From: Lachnospiraceae bacterium
GTDB taxonomy: Bacteria; Bacillota; Clostridia; Lachnospirales; Lachnospiraceae
Reading direction: 5' to 3'
DNA length: 64,000 nucleotides
Assembly: GCA_022845955.1 (NCBI GenBank)
Contig: AP025576.1
Span: 5,022,001-5,086,000 of the forward strand
Shown: in pieces, positions 27,161-35,724 of the stretch
Position numbering within the stretch: position 1 is the stretch's first letter
How the letters are laid out: every line of letters begins with the position of its first letter
Notes under the pieces: generated by a model
Databases searched by the model: none
What the model was told of the DNA's origin: nothing
What the model saw: only the letters and a program-made list of their open reading frames with translations
Translations under genes and position numbers: made by a program

Positions 27161-29572
27161 TTACCAAAGCTTCTCTGAAAGCAGAGGAAGCGGTTCCAGG
27201 AAGCGTTCCAGCATACCTTCCTCCGTAATACCTACGTCCAGGCTGCCTATCGTATCGTTCCACAGGCAGTAGACGGCCCCTGCCATTCGGGGCGAATAGG
27301 CCGGCAGCACCTCCGCCCGGGCGCCTGTGCTGAACCGGTTGGGTTCCCACTGCTGCAGCGCCTGTGTATCCAGCCGGTCATAGCCGCCTCCCGGAATGAT
27401 ATAAAGGTTGCTGTTCAGGGAATTGATAATAGAAAAGCCGGCTTCATACATATCCTCCGGATCCGCCCATTCGGTGCTCCAGATCTGCATCTGCACCTTA
27501 TCGGAAACCACCTTTGTTTTTCCGTCCGCACGGCTCAGGCTTCCCCAGAGACGCACCGAACGCCCGCTCTCCTGTACCATGGCAATCATTTCATTGGCAA
27601 ACTTCCGCAAATCCTCTCCGCTTCCGTAATACTCATCCAGTCCGATATGCACTACCCCTTCTTCGGGGAAAACAGGATCCTCCCCTTCCAGATATTCCTT
27701 CCAGATAGTCTGTACCAGTTCCAGCGTTCCCTTTTTACTCAGATCCAGGTGATCCACGTTATCAGGTTCATCCGCCAGCGCATATTCCGGAAATACCCGT
27801 GTAATGGAAAGGCTGTGGGCCGGCGTATCGATTTCCGGAATCACCTGTACTCCTTTTCCCTGTGCCCACCTGGTAAACGCCTTCCATTCTTCCTTAGTCA
27901 GCGCCCCGTCCTGCGAAGTAATCCCTTCCCCCTTTTTATTCCTGGTATCCGATTCCAGCCGGAAGCCGGCATAAGCGGTGAAGGCATTTGCTATCGTGTC
28001 ATTTTTCCCGCTGGTAGCCAGGATTTCATTATCATTCAGATGAATCCCCAGGTTATTCATCTTGTTATCACTCATATACAGCACGATCTGCTTCAGAGTA
28101 TCCATGGATACCATCCTTCTGCCGATATCAATGGCAAAGCCGCGCACCGCATAGCGCGGATAGTCCCGGATCACCCCGCAGGGTATTCCCTGTGCCCCTT
28201 CTTGGGCCTTTAGCAACAGCTGCTTCAGCGTCCCGGTTCCCCATAGCAGCCCCTGTTCTTTTTCCGCCTTCAGCCGAATGCTTTCCCTGCTGATATCACA
28301 CCGGTAGCCTTCCTCCCTAAGCCCCATGGAGTCGTCGGCAAAGCCCAGGTAAATATCCCCTTTTTCCAGGGCATCCTCCGTTCCCGAAACCACCGGTAAT
28401 TCACCGCCTGCCAGAGAGTTCCAAATGTCTTTCCATTCTTCCGCCGCTTCCGTCAGTTCCTCTTCCCTGCCGCTCTGCAGAACCAGGCGGCCGGAATCTT
28501 CTACTGTAAAAAAGCCTTTTTTCCCTTTCCACTCTGTAAGGGCTGGGGTAATCTCCGGCCGGGAATTCACCTCTTTGTCCGCAGGCACGGCTTCCGCTCC
28601 GGCTGAGGCGGCCTGTTCCTCTTCCTCTCCGGCCGGCTCCGTCTGTACTTTTTCCGCGCCCGCCGGATGCGTCTGCTCTTCTTCCTCTCCCGCCAGATGC
28701 GTCTGTTCTTCTTCCTCTCCCGCCAGATGCGTCTGTTCTTCTTCCCGGTCCGCAGCCGGAGGAACCGTCACCGTATATGCCGGAGAATCCTCATACAGCC
28801 CCTCCCGGGATACCCGGTATCCCACTGTCACATTTTTTTCTTCCACAGTCGGATAGACCGTTCCGTCGTCGCCTATAATTTCCTCATAATCCGCTCCCAG
28901 AAGCGCAATCTCATACCCCTCCGGTACCCGGGGAAGCGGAAGGAAACGCCTCCCGTCCTCCATCACTTCTATTTCCGGGATCTCCAGCGAGTAAACCAGG
29001 GGCACTTCTTCATACAGCTCCATTTCCAGCAGCGAAACGTTCTGGTAATAAAGATACTGATTTTCCTCCGTAGTGGAAACAGCGGTCGTCCGAATCCGGA
29101 AAAAACGTCCGCTTACCCCGTTTTCCAGCACAACACTCTGGACATTCGCTTCCGGTACCCCTTCCCACACGCCTGTCTCTATCCAGTTTTCCCCATCCCG
29201 GGAAGCCTCCAGCACAAACCCCTGCACATTCAGCCGTTCCCAGGAAAGCCTGACAAAAGTGACGGTTCTCTCCTCCGGGAACTCCACCATCAGCCAATGC
29301 TCCGGCTGTCCCGGTTCATTGGCACTGGACCAGCGGCTCGCGCCGTCTTCCTTCCCATCCGCCGCCAGGGATGGGGCAAAGCTTTCCTTTTCCACACTGT
29401 CTGCCGTCACCCGGACCCCGGACAGCCGGGCAAGATTTTCCCGGTAAAATCCATGGGTTTCCCCTGTTTCTTCTTCCGCTTTTGTCAGGTCATCCCCCCG
29501 CAGTCCAAAGGCCGCCAGCAGAAAGAGGAATACCAGCAAAACTCCTGTGCCTACCTTAAAAAATCGTTTCAT
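27161..29572 (-). CDS. Secreted GH20 beta-hexosaminidase with F5/8-type domain
   Basis: 803 aa. A signal peptide or anchor lies at about 5-25. A discoidin (F5/8 type C) carbohydrate-binding domain spans about 45-185 (WLMVEFPEERTVTFVRLSWE), followed by an Ig-like or Big-like segment. Then comes a linker of 10-residue repeats EEEEQTHLAG (about 275-330), a GH20b-like domain and the GH20 barrel (about 455-790). The catalytic Asp-Glu pair is in VHIGLDEYYG (about residue 645). It would release N-acetylhexosamines from host or dietary glycans outside the cell. There is no LPXTG motif. AAAGGAATTTGT precedes the ATG. Confidence 0.92.
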   Translation of the reverse strand: MKRFFKVGTGVLLVFLFLLAAFGLRGDDLTKAEEETGETHGFYRENLARLSGVRVTADSVEKESFAPSLAADGKEDGASRWSSANEPGQPEHWLMVEFPEERTVTFVRLSWERLNVQGFVLEASRDGENWIETGVWEGVPEANVQSVVLENGVSGRFFRIRTTAVSTTEENQYLYYQNVSLLEMELYEEVPLVYSLEIPEIEVMEDGRRFLPLPRVPEGYEIALLGADYEEIIGDDGTVYPTVEEKNVTVGYRVSREGLYEDSPAYTVTVPPAADREEEQTHLAGEEEEQTHLAGEEEEQTHPAGAEKVQTEPAGEEEEQAASAGAEAVPADKEVNSRPEITPALTEWKGKKGFFTVEDSGRLVLQSGREEELTEAAEEWKDIWNSLAGGELPVVSGTEDALEKGDIYLGFADDSMGLREEGYRCDISRESIRLKAEKEQGLLWGTGTLKQLLLKAQEGAQGIPCGVIRDYPRYAVRGFAIDIGRRMVSMDTLKQIVLYMSDNKMNNLGIHLNDNEILATSGKNDTIANAFTAYAGFRLESDTRNKKGEGITSQDGALTKEEWKAFTRWAQGKGVQVIPEIDTPAHSLSITRVFPEYALADEPDNVDHLDLSKKGTLELVQTIWKEYLEGEDPVFPEEGVVHIGLDEYYGSGEDLRKFANEMIAMVQESGRSVRLWGSLSRADGKTKVVSDKVQMQIWSTEWADPEDMYEAGFSIINSLNSNLYIIPGGGYDRLDTQALQQWEPNRFSTGARAEVLPAYSPRMAGAVYCLWNDTIGSLDVGITEEGMLERFLEPLPLLSEKLW
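28621..28740. repeat. 30-bp tandem repeat in the GH20 linker
   Basis: Four 30-bp units stand in frame, with 28681-28710 and 28711-28740 identical and two upstream units degenerate. Each encodes a ten-residue acidic unit. Copy number is likely to vary by slippage. Confidence 0.85.
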
Positions 29573-29656
29573 ACAAATTCCTTTTTATCATTCATTTTCT
29601 ATTATTTTTTAATGCCTGAAGCCGAAAAAAGACTTAAATCTTCTCATAGCTTCTTA

Positions 29657-30245
29657 TTAGGAAGCCGGCAAAGCCGCATAAAATAAGCTTTGTGCAGAAA
29701 TCATTTGTATCAGCACAATATAAATAGGTATTGGCACATTTGCTGGTAGTCTATCTAATTCATAATAACCAATTGACTTCATATCACATACATCAAAAAG
29801 ATTTGCTTCAAGGTATTGGTCAAAATACATCCCTGTCACTTTTTCAATTATCATAGCAAGTAATACAAAACCTGAGTTATTCTATTGAAATTATTCGCCC
29901 TTGGGATACCTATTGGCTTGTTAATGAATAACGGCAGCAAATCGCTGTTGTGCCTTATTTTATAATTAGGATAATCTGCCCATAATTCTTCATATTCATT
30001 CAGAACAGATTGATCAAAATAATCAGGAACTCCCGAAGTATGATTCAATAATTGTTCTACTGTTACATCAACATCAATGCTATGTAAATCAATAGCAAGA
30101 AGTTTTCCTAAAGTATCATCAATTTATATTCTTCCTCATTCGCCAAATCCGCAAACCCAGTTGAACTTTCACATAGTACCTTATCATCTTGAACGATATA
30201 TACATTTCCTCTAAAATAAATGTCTATCATCTCTTTGATATTCAT
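29657..30245 (-). pseudogene. Broken serine hydrolase (beta-lactamase family)
   Basis: The ATG at 30243-30245 (AGAGG upstream) begins NIKEMIDIYF...VQDDKVLCESSTGFADLANEEEYKL, then the frame breaks. It resumes with LDDTLGKLLAID and VTVEQLLNHTSGVPDYFD (the conserved NHTSG). After another break near 29860 it continues AMIIEKVTGMYFDQYLEANLF. The stretch that should carry the catalytic Ser in SxxK is deleted. The gene is AT-rich and unlike the GH20 gene beside it. It cannot work as a peptidase or esterase. Confidence 0.85.
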
Positions 30246-30275
30246 ACTTTACCTCTGCAAATTCAAATTTGTTCT

Positions 30276-31100
30276 TTACTTCCATGTAGATGGAGACTCC
30301 AAATGATAGGGTAATTTTGTATTACGATTTCCTTTTGCAGAATTAACTTGTCCTTGCGTCAAAAATACAGCTTCACTTAAATCCGCATCTTTAAAGTTAG
30401 TATCTCTTGTGTCAGCTCCCAAAAAAATTGTTCCATTAAATACGCTCTTTTCAAAATTTGTGGCTATTAAAAGTTTTGTGCTTAAGTCTGCTCCACTCAT
30501 GTCCTGCCCTTTGAAATTGCTTCCAAGAAAATTGGCAGGAATTTTTTTATATTCACTGTGAATACTTTGCTGAAGCAACTTACACACGTGTTTTAAAATA
30601 TAATTCGATCTGAGTCTGTATTGCTCTAAATCTAAAGATAAGATACTGTTAGGGCAACAATGGCACATTTTTATATTTTCCTCAATCAAAGAATGAATGG
30701 ATTTTTCTAATGGTTGTGCTGAAATAAGCGACGTTGCTTCTATCAAATAATATCTAATTTGATAAAGCTGAAATATAATTATAAAAACATCAAAAATTTC
30801 TGTTGATTGGTTTGGTATATCATTCCAAGTCTGACCTTGATAAATAACTTGCGTCACCTGTTGTCCGGCACCGAAGCAGTCATAACCAATGCAACCTTTC
30901 ATTTTCTGCTTTTCAAGTTGCGAATGTATTTTACATCGGTAATCTTTTAATAAATTTGTGCATGGTTGCCCTGATACTTTATCTTTTGGAAACCCATCAA
31001 TTTTTGAAAAAAACAGAGCAGTACAACACAATCCTGAACATTTTGAACAATCCGACTTCATATATTCCCATATTTTATCATTTCTTTCATGTATCATCAT
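30276..31100 (-). CDS. Cysteine-cluster and pentapeptide repeat protein
   Basis: 274 aa. The N terminus has a YkgJ-like Cys cluster (CSKCSGLCC at about 18-26, then C47, CKIH and CIGYDC), likely to bind a metal or Fe-S centre. A helical middle follows (about 95-195), with CHCC at about 146-149. The C-terminal third (about 196-255) carries pentapeptide repeats such as NFKGQDMSGADLSTKLLIATNF. AGGGG lies before ATGATG. A TTGACA-N17-TAGAGT promoter is at 31176-31204. Function unknown. The gene is AT-rich and probably acquired. Confidence 0.8.
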   Translation of the reverse strand: MMIHERNDKIWEYMKSDCSKCSGLCCTALFFSKIDGFPKDKVSGQPCTNLLKDYRCKIHSQLEKQKMKGCIGYDCFGAGQQVTQVIYQGQTWNDIPNQSTEIFDVFIIIFQLYQIRYYLIEATSLISAQPLEKSIHSLIEENIKMCHCCPNSILSLDLEQYRLRSNYILKHVCKLLQQSIHSEYKKIPANFLGSNFKGQDMSGADLSTKLLIATNFEKSVFNGTIFLGADTRDTNFKDADLSEAVFLTQGQVNSAKGNRNTKLPYHLESPSTWK

Positions 31101-31414
31101 CTATTTTTTGCCCCTGCAACTTCCTATTTGTCGAGTACACATTATCCGCTAAATGCGAATATTCTTGTTTGTTATACTCTAATTTTTAATGTCGAATCTG
31201 TCAAGTTGTTTCATCTATTCTTTTATCGTACCTCGAGTTTTTATGAAATCAGGGCGGGATTTGGGTTAGATCATGACCCACAAACATTTCACACTACAAG
31301 CTGAAAAGAGTAGTGAAATGCCCTATTCATCAGACTTTCCAGCTTCGTTGTCTTTACATGAAACCTATCGTACAAACGAAAACCGACACTATTTTTTATA
31401 GCATCCGCGACCGG
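31101..31414. other. Intergenic region between the Cys-cluster gene and cobA
   Basis: Contains the candidate promoter 31176-31204 and a stem-loop at 31286-31320 (CATTTCAC.ACTAC paired with GTAGTGAAATG). No gene is seen. Confidence 0.6.
31176..31204 (-). promoter_or_regulatory. Candidate promoter of the Cys-cluster pentapeptide gene
   Basis: On the minus strand TTGACA (31199-31204) and TAGAGT (31176-31181) are 17 bases apart. Confidence 0.45.
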
Positions 31415-31942
31415 TCAGAACTCCACGCCCTTCCGCGCCGGAATCCCTTTTTCGAACGGATGTCTTATGCACTTCATTTCCGTAATATAATCGGCTGCGT
31501 CCGCAAGAAAATCCGCCGCATCCCGGCCTGTGCAGACAATCTCCAGTCCTTCCGGCTTTTCTTTCAGAAAAGCTTTAAGCTTATCCACATCCAGCAGTTT
31601 CCAATTTACCGGATAAGTGACTTCATCCATAATAAGAAGCTCAACTTCCCCTGCATATGCCAGGCTCACCGCTTCGTCCAGCAGACGGTTATGGATTCCG
31701 GCAAGCGCATCTTTATCCTCCTGTGTCATGGAGGAATAAAAACCATAATCCTTTTCACTGCGCAGAATTCGTATTTCAGGTATGTGGGAAAGGCTGTGCA
31801 GCTCCCCGGTATCCCGTCCCTTCATAAACTGCAGGATTAGCACCTTTTTCCCCGCACCCGCCGCGCGCAGGGCCAGCCCCATGGCGGCTGTGGTTTTTCC
31901 TTTTCCTTCTCCCGTATATAAATGTAGTAAGCCTTTATTCAT
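31415..31942 (-). CDS. cobA: Cob(I)yrinic acid a,c-diamide adenosyltransferase
   Basis: 175 aa from the ATG at 31940-31942, supported by AAAGGCGGG. The P-loop is LYTGEGKGKTTAAMGLALRA (about 8-27). VLILQFMKG and the acidic LLIMDEVTYPVNW follow, all typical of the CobA/BtuR family that adenosylates corrinoids. It overlaps the upstream gene by 8 bp and is the last gene of the arsR-ATPase operon. Its presence beside a corrinoid-activation-like gene suggests use or recycling of vitamin B12. Confidence 0.92.
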   Translation of the reverse strand: MNKGLLHLYTGEGKGKTTAAMGLALRAAGAGKKVLILQFMKGRDTGELHSLSHIPEIRILRSEKDYGFYSSMTQEDKDALAGIHNRLLDEAVSLAYAGEVELLIMDEVTYPVNWKLLDVDKLKAFLKEKPEGLEIVCTGRDAADFLADAADYITEMKCIRHPFEKGIPARKGVEF

Positions 31943-32681
31943 TTTTTTCCCGCCTTTCTTCCTGTGCTGCTGCATTTCTGTGAAAAATCCGCTGATACCC
32001 ATAAGGCAGAGCCATACCCGATATATCCGGCCAAAGCGCATCCCTGCGGCGATACTTTTCTTCCTCCGCCCGTCTGTTGGGACAGTCCGTACGGGGGCAG
32101 GACACACAGATACCGGCACAGGCCTCTCCTTCCTTCCGGGTGAGGACCGCCTGGTAAGCCACGCTCTTTTTCGGAGTCAGCACATAATATCTGTTATAAC
32201 GGACCTCTTCCTGCCCGATGCTCCCAAAGATTTTCTCCATGGCTTCCAGGGGCAGTTCGCCTCCGGGAAAGAGCATTTTCTTTACCCGCCATCCGTATTT
32301 TTCCCGTATTTTGCCGTTCATATCCTCATAGGCCTTCAGCAGCAGCTCCAAACAGATACATTCCGCCATAAAGCTTTCCGTAAGCATCCCCCGGAGGGCG
32401 TACTCCTCCTGAAGGCGATCCGGCCAGCTTCCCAGGCTCACAATCACCGGCAAGCTTCTTTCCTCTCCTTCTTCCGCCGTTACCGATCCTTTTTTTACGG
32501 CATCCTGACACCGCATCCCTCCGGCTGCAGACGCATACATTCCTGCCGGCGCCGCCTGTTCCATAATCTTTTCGTAAACCTGGAAAAACAGCAGAAAGTC
32601 GGCATCCTCATAGTGATACCGACTCAATGCTGTTTTTAATTCTTCCTTTGATAAGCTTATATGCAGCTGTATTTTATTCAT
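31935..32681 (-). CDS. Corrinoid (MetH) activation domain-like protein
   Basis: 248 aa. The core resembles the stand-alone methionine synthase activation domain proteins of Clostridia: MLTESFMAECICLELLLKAYED, then KKMLFPGGELPLEAMEKIFGSIG, then YYVLTPKKSVAYQAVLT. It ends with a Cys cluster CAGICVSCPRTDCPNR. An insert with MYASAAGG is present. Such proteins reactivate B12-dependent enzymes. The cobA gene directly downstream (8-bp overlap) fits. Assignment rests on pattern only. Confidence 0.6.
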   Translation of the reverse strand: MNKIQLHISLSKEELKTALSRYHYEDADFLLFFQVYEKIMEQAAPAGMYASAAGGMRCQDAVKKGSVTAEEGEERSLPVIVSLGSWPDRLQEEYALRGMLTESFMAECICLELLLKAYEDMNGKIREKYGWRVKKMLFPGGELPLEAMEKIFGSIGQEEVRYNRYYVLTPKKSVAYQAVLTRKEGEACAGICVSCPRTDCPNRRAEEEKYRRRDALWPDISGMALPYGYQRIFHRNAAAQEERREKNE

Positions 32682-34600
32682 CTTGCGTCTTTCTCGTTTA
32701 CGCAGTCAATCCCCTTTACCCGCAGGGCACGCATTGCATTCAGGATAGCAAGGACCGCCACTCCCACATCGGCAAATACGGCCAGCCACATATTGGCGAT
32801 TCCGACAGCGGCTAAAATCAATACCAGAATCTTTACTCCCAGGGCAAAGACAATATTCTGTTTCACAATGCCCAGCGTCTTTCTGGATATTTTCATGGCT
32901 GCGGCGATTTTGGAAGGCTCATCGGTCATAATAACCACGTCTGCCGCTTCGATAGCCGCGTCGCTTCCCAGCCCTCCCATGGCGATTCCGATATCCGCCC
33001 TGGCAAGAACGGGCGCATCATTGATGCCGTCTCCCACAAAGACAAGCTTACCCTTAGGTGACTTGGATCCGATGATTTTTTCCACCTCATCCACCTTATC
33101 TCCGGGCAGGAGCTCGGAGTGCACCTCCGTCAGACCGATTTGGGAAGCCACATAATCCGCTGTTTCCCTGCGGTCTCCGGTAAGCATGATAACCCGTTTT
33201 ACACCCTCTGCCTTCAGCCCGCTGATGCATGCGGCGGCGTCTTCCTTGATTTCATCCGCAATCAGTATATATCCCAGATACTGGTTATTTCTGGCTACAT
33301 GCACAATTGTACCAATCTGAGCCGCATTGGTAAAGCTTATTTTCTGCTGCTGCATTAATTTTTCATTTCCTGCATAGATATCGTCCCCGTCAATCACCGC
33401 ATGGACACCGTGGCCGGCCAGTTCTTCGGTACTTTCCAGCCTGCTTTTATCCAGCTCTCTGCCGTATGCCTTCTGTATGGATAGGGAAATGGGATGGTTG
33501 GAATAGCTTTCCGCATAAGCGGTAATTTCCAGCAGTTTATCCCGGGTAATTACTTCCGATAAAACATTCTGCTTGTTTTCCTCCATGGCCGGTTTGACTT
33601 CCTTCACCTTAAAGGTTCCTTTCGTCAGCGTGCCGGTCTTATCCATAACAACAATTTCCGTTTCTGCAAGAGCCTCCAGATAATTGCTTCCTTTTACCAG
33701 CACCCCCGCCTTGCTGGCCCCGCCCAGGCCGCCGAAAAAGCTTAACGGCACGCTGATCACCACAGCGCAGGGACAGGACACCACAAGGAAGGTCAGGCCT
33801 CTGTAAATCCAGTCGGACCAGCCGCCCAGGAACAGGGGCGGAATAACAGCCAGCGCCGCCGCGCAGAGCACGACGATAGGGGTATAGTATCTGGCAAATT
33901 TTGTGATAAAGTTCTCCGCTTCCGCTTTTTTGCTGCTGGCATTTTCCACCAGATCCAGGATTTTGGAAACTGTGGATTCCCCGAAAGGTTTGGTGACCTC
34001 CACTTCCAGGACACCCGTAAGGTTGATACAGCCGCTGATTACCTCTTCCCCGCAGAGTACCTCCCTGGGCACGCTTTCCCCGGTCAGCGCCATGGTATCC
34101 AGACTGGAATTTCCTTTTATAATAACCCCGTCAAGGGGGATTCTCTCTCCCGGCTTCACAACGATGAGTTCTCCCACCGCCACTTCATCCGGATCCACCT
34201 CTTCTTCCGCACCATTCCTGCGCACATTGGCAAAATCAGGCCGGATATCCATCAGCTCCGTGATATTTTTTCGGGAACGGTTTACCGCATAGGTCTGGAA
34301 CAACTCTCCCACCTGGTAAAAAAGCATAACCACCACCGCTTCGGGATAATCCCCCACAAAAAAGGCACCTACCGTGGCAATTGTCATCAGGAAATTTTCA
34401 TCAAATACCTGCCCCTTCCCGATGTTGCCAACCGCCCTCTTTACCACATCTCCGCCGATTATCACATAGGAAACCAGAAATGCGGCAAGCAATACATACC
34501 AGGGCAGCCCCGGCACCAATTTTTCAAGTAATACGGCTGCCGCAAAAAAAGCGGCGCCGATAAGAATTCGCTGCATTCTTTTCTTAATTTTCCTTGTCAT
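32678..34600 (-). CDS. P1B-type heavy-metal ATPase
   Basis: 640 aa. Motifs: TGES (actuator domain, ALTGESVP), CPC in the membrane path (VVSCPCAVVISVP), phosphorylation site DKTGTLTKG, SNHPIS, MLTGDRRETA and VGDGINDAP. CPC with a CadC/SmtB-like regulator suggests efflux of Zn, Cd, Pb or Co. There is no N-terminal metal-binding domain. It overlaps arsR and the next gene by ATGA in each case. Confidence 0.92.
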   Translation of the reverse strand: MTRKIKKRMQRILIGAAFFAAAVLLEKLVPGLPWYVLLAAFLVSYVIIGGDVVKRAVGNIGKGQVFDENFLMTIATVGAFFVGDYPEAVVVMLFYQVGELFQTYAVNRSRKNITELMDIRPDFANVRRNGAEEEVDPDEVAVGELIVVKPGERIPLDGVIIKGNSSLDTMALTGESVPREVLCGEEVISGCINLTGVLEVEVTKPFGESTVSKILDLVENASSKKAEAENFITKFARYYTPIVVLCAAALAVIPPLFLGGWSDWIYRGLTFLVVSCPCAVVISVPLSFFGGLGGASKAGVLVKGSNYLEALAETEIVVMDKTGTLTKGTFKVKEVKPAMEENKQNVLSEVITRDKLLEITAYAESYSNHPISLSIQKAYGRELDKSRLESTEELAGHGVHAVIDGDDIYAGNEKLMQQQKISFTNAAQIGTIVHVARNNQYLGYILIADEIKEDAAACISGLKAEGVKRVIMLTGDRRETADYVASQIGLTEVHSELLPGDKVDEVEKIIGSKSPKGKLVFVGDGINDAPVLARADIGIAMGGLGSDAAIEAADVVIMTDEPSKIAAAMKISRKTLGIVKQNIVFALGVKILVLILAAVGIANMWLAVFADVGVAVLAILNAMRALRVKGIDCVNEKDAR

Positions 34601-34974
34601 TTTGATTCCTCCTCCTGTATATGATCAAGTCCCTGGCTCAGAATGGTAGTAATATGTCCGTCGGCAAGGGAATAAAAAATGGTTTTCCCTTCTCTCCTGC
34701 TCTTCACCAAATCCATCTGTTTCAAAACGCGCAGCTGATGGGAAATTGCCGATTGTGTCATGTTCAGTATCTGCGCCAGATCACAGACGCACATTTCCGA
34801 ACAAAGCAGCACATACAGCATCTTAATCCTTGTAGTATCTCCGAAAATCTTAAAAAAATCGGCCAGATCATCCAGGTCATCCTCTGCCGGCATCCTGGCG
34901 TTTACCTTTTCCACAATATCCTCATGCACGTGAATATATTCACAGCTTTCGGCGTGTTCATGGGTTCTCTTCAT
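34597..34974 (-). CDS. ArsR/SmtB family metal-sensing repressor
   Basis: 125 aa. The winged helix contains EMCVCDLAQILNMTQSAISHQLRVLKQ. The CVC in the first recognition helix is the CadC-type metal-binding site (ELCVCD). His-rich residues at the N terminus (HEHAESCEYIHVHED) may add ligands. It should repress its own operon and release when metal binds. An ATGA overlap couples it to the ATPase. Confidence 0.92.
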   Translation of the reverse strand: MKRTHEHAESCEYIHVHEDIVEKVNARMPAEDDLDDLADFFKIFGDTTRIKMLYVLLCSEMCVCDLAQILNMTQSAISHQLRVLKQMDLVKSRREGKTIFYSLADGHITTILSQGLDHIQEEESK

Positions 34975-34997
34975 AAAATAAAACCTCCATTTTTATA

Positions 34998-35025
34998 TAA
35001 TCGTTCAGGCAAGTCTGAACGATTA
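34998..35025. repeat. Palindrome TAATCGTTCAG-N6-CTGAACGATTA
   Basis: Perfect 11-bp arms with a 6-base spacer, 24 bp before the arsR start. The core is shared with the palindromes at 46410-46427 and 10268-10287. It may be a leader hairpin or protein site. Confidence 0.7.
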
Positions 35026-35097
35026 CGTCTCCTTTCCGCAGACTTGGATAGGCAGTGCCTGCGTCGGCGGGAATTGACCGTTACCTTTATTTACATT

Positions 35098-35127
35098 TAA
35101 ACATATGAACAATCATTCATATGTTTA
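35098..35127. promoter_or_regulatory. SmtB/CadC-type operator of the metal operon
   Basis: TAAACATATGAA-CAATCA-TTCATATGTTTA is a perfect 12-6-12 palindrome and matches the 12-2-12 style operators of ArsR family metal sensors. On the minus strand a weak TTAAAC-N17-TATGTT promoter lies inside it. Confidence 0.85.
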
Positions 35128-35245
35128 ATGCTATTATATGCAGACACACAAAAAAAAGCAAGTACTTTTTCTATTTTTATTAAATTCTGTCTGCACATGG
35201 CGGCAGTCGCCAAACGGATACACTCTGCCTTCCGCTGTCTGCGGC

Positions 35246-35281
35246 AAAAAAAGAATGACCGCCCCAAGCACAAGGGCGGCC
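35246..35281 (-). terminator. Terminator after the XRE gene
   Basis: On the minus strand GGCCGCCC pairs with GGGGCGGTC, followed by ATTCTTTTTTT. Confidence 0.8.
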
Positions 35282-35345
35282 ATCTTTATGAAGGGTATAA
35301 TCAACCAAAAATTGGAAGAAAGCAATAAAAAGATACCGGCAAGGA

Positions 35346-35588
35346 CTACTCCTCACCCACTTCTATCTCCAGAAATTCAGGGGAATCAAAAAAATCTTTC
35401 AGCGAAATACTAAGCCCGCCGCATAATTTGCAGATCGTAAAAATTCCCGGATTCTGTGTGGAACCATCAATAATATGCATCAGTGTCGTCATAGGAACTG
35501 CAGAACGGTAGGATAAAGTATAATAAGATATATCCTTTTTCTTACAAAGGGCCTTAATACGGTTCGCTAACTTTTCCTGCTCTGACAT
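35346..35588 (-). CDS. Small XRE-type helix-turn-helix protein
   Basis: 80 aa from the ATG at 35586-35588, with AGAGGAGG six bases upstream. It is a single Cro/CI-type domain: LANRIKALCKKKDISYYTLSYRSAVPMTTLMHIIDGSTQNPGIFTICKLCGGL. No other domain is present. It is likely a DNA-binding repressor of unknown target. It has its own terminator. Confidence 0.85.
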   Translation of the reverse strand: MSEQEKLANRIKALCKKKDISYYTLSYRSAVPMTTLMHIIDGSTQNPGIFTICKLCGGLSISLKDFFDSPEFLEIEVGEE

Positions 35589-35724
35589 AGCCGGCCTCCT
35601 CTGCTTATAAATACATTTTATCTCATTTTTTTCCAAAATTGCACCCATATATGGTAGTAATTTTGTTAATTTATGTATTTATTCCCGAACAAGGCCGTAA
35701 AGTTACTTTATTTCGTGTACTTTT

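Noticed and set aside
28621-28740. CRISPR-like repetition
   Set aside because: Units are directly adjacent without spacers and are in frame inside the GH20 linker.
35134-35325. 63-codon minus-strand frame between arsR operator and XRE gene
   Set aside because: It spans a clear terminator hairpin and has no plausible start signal.
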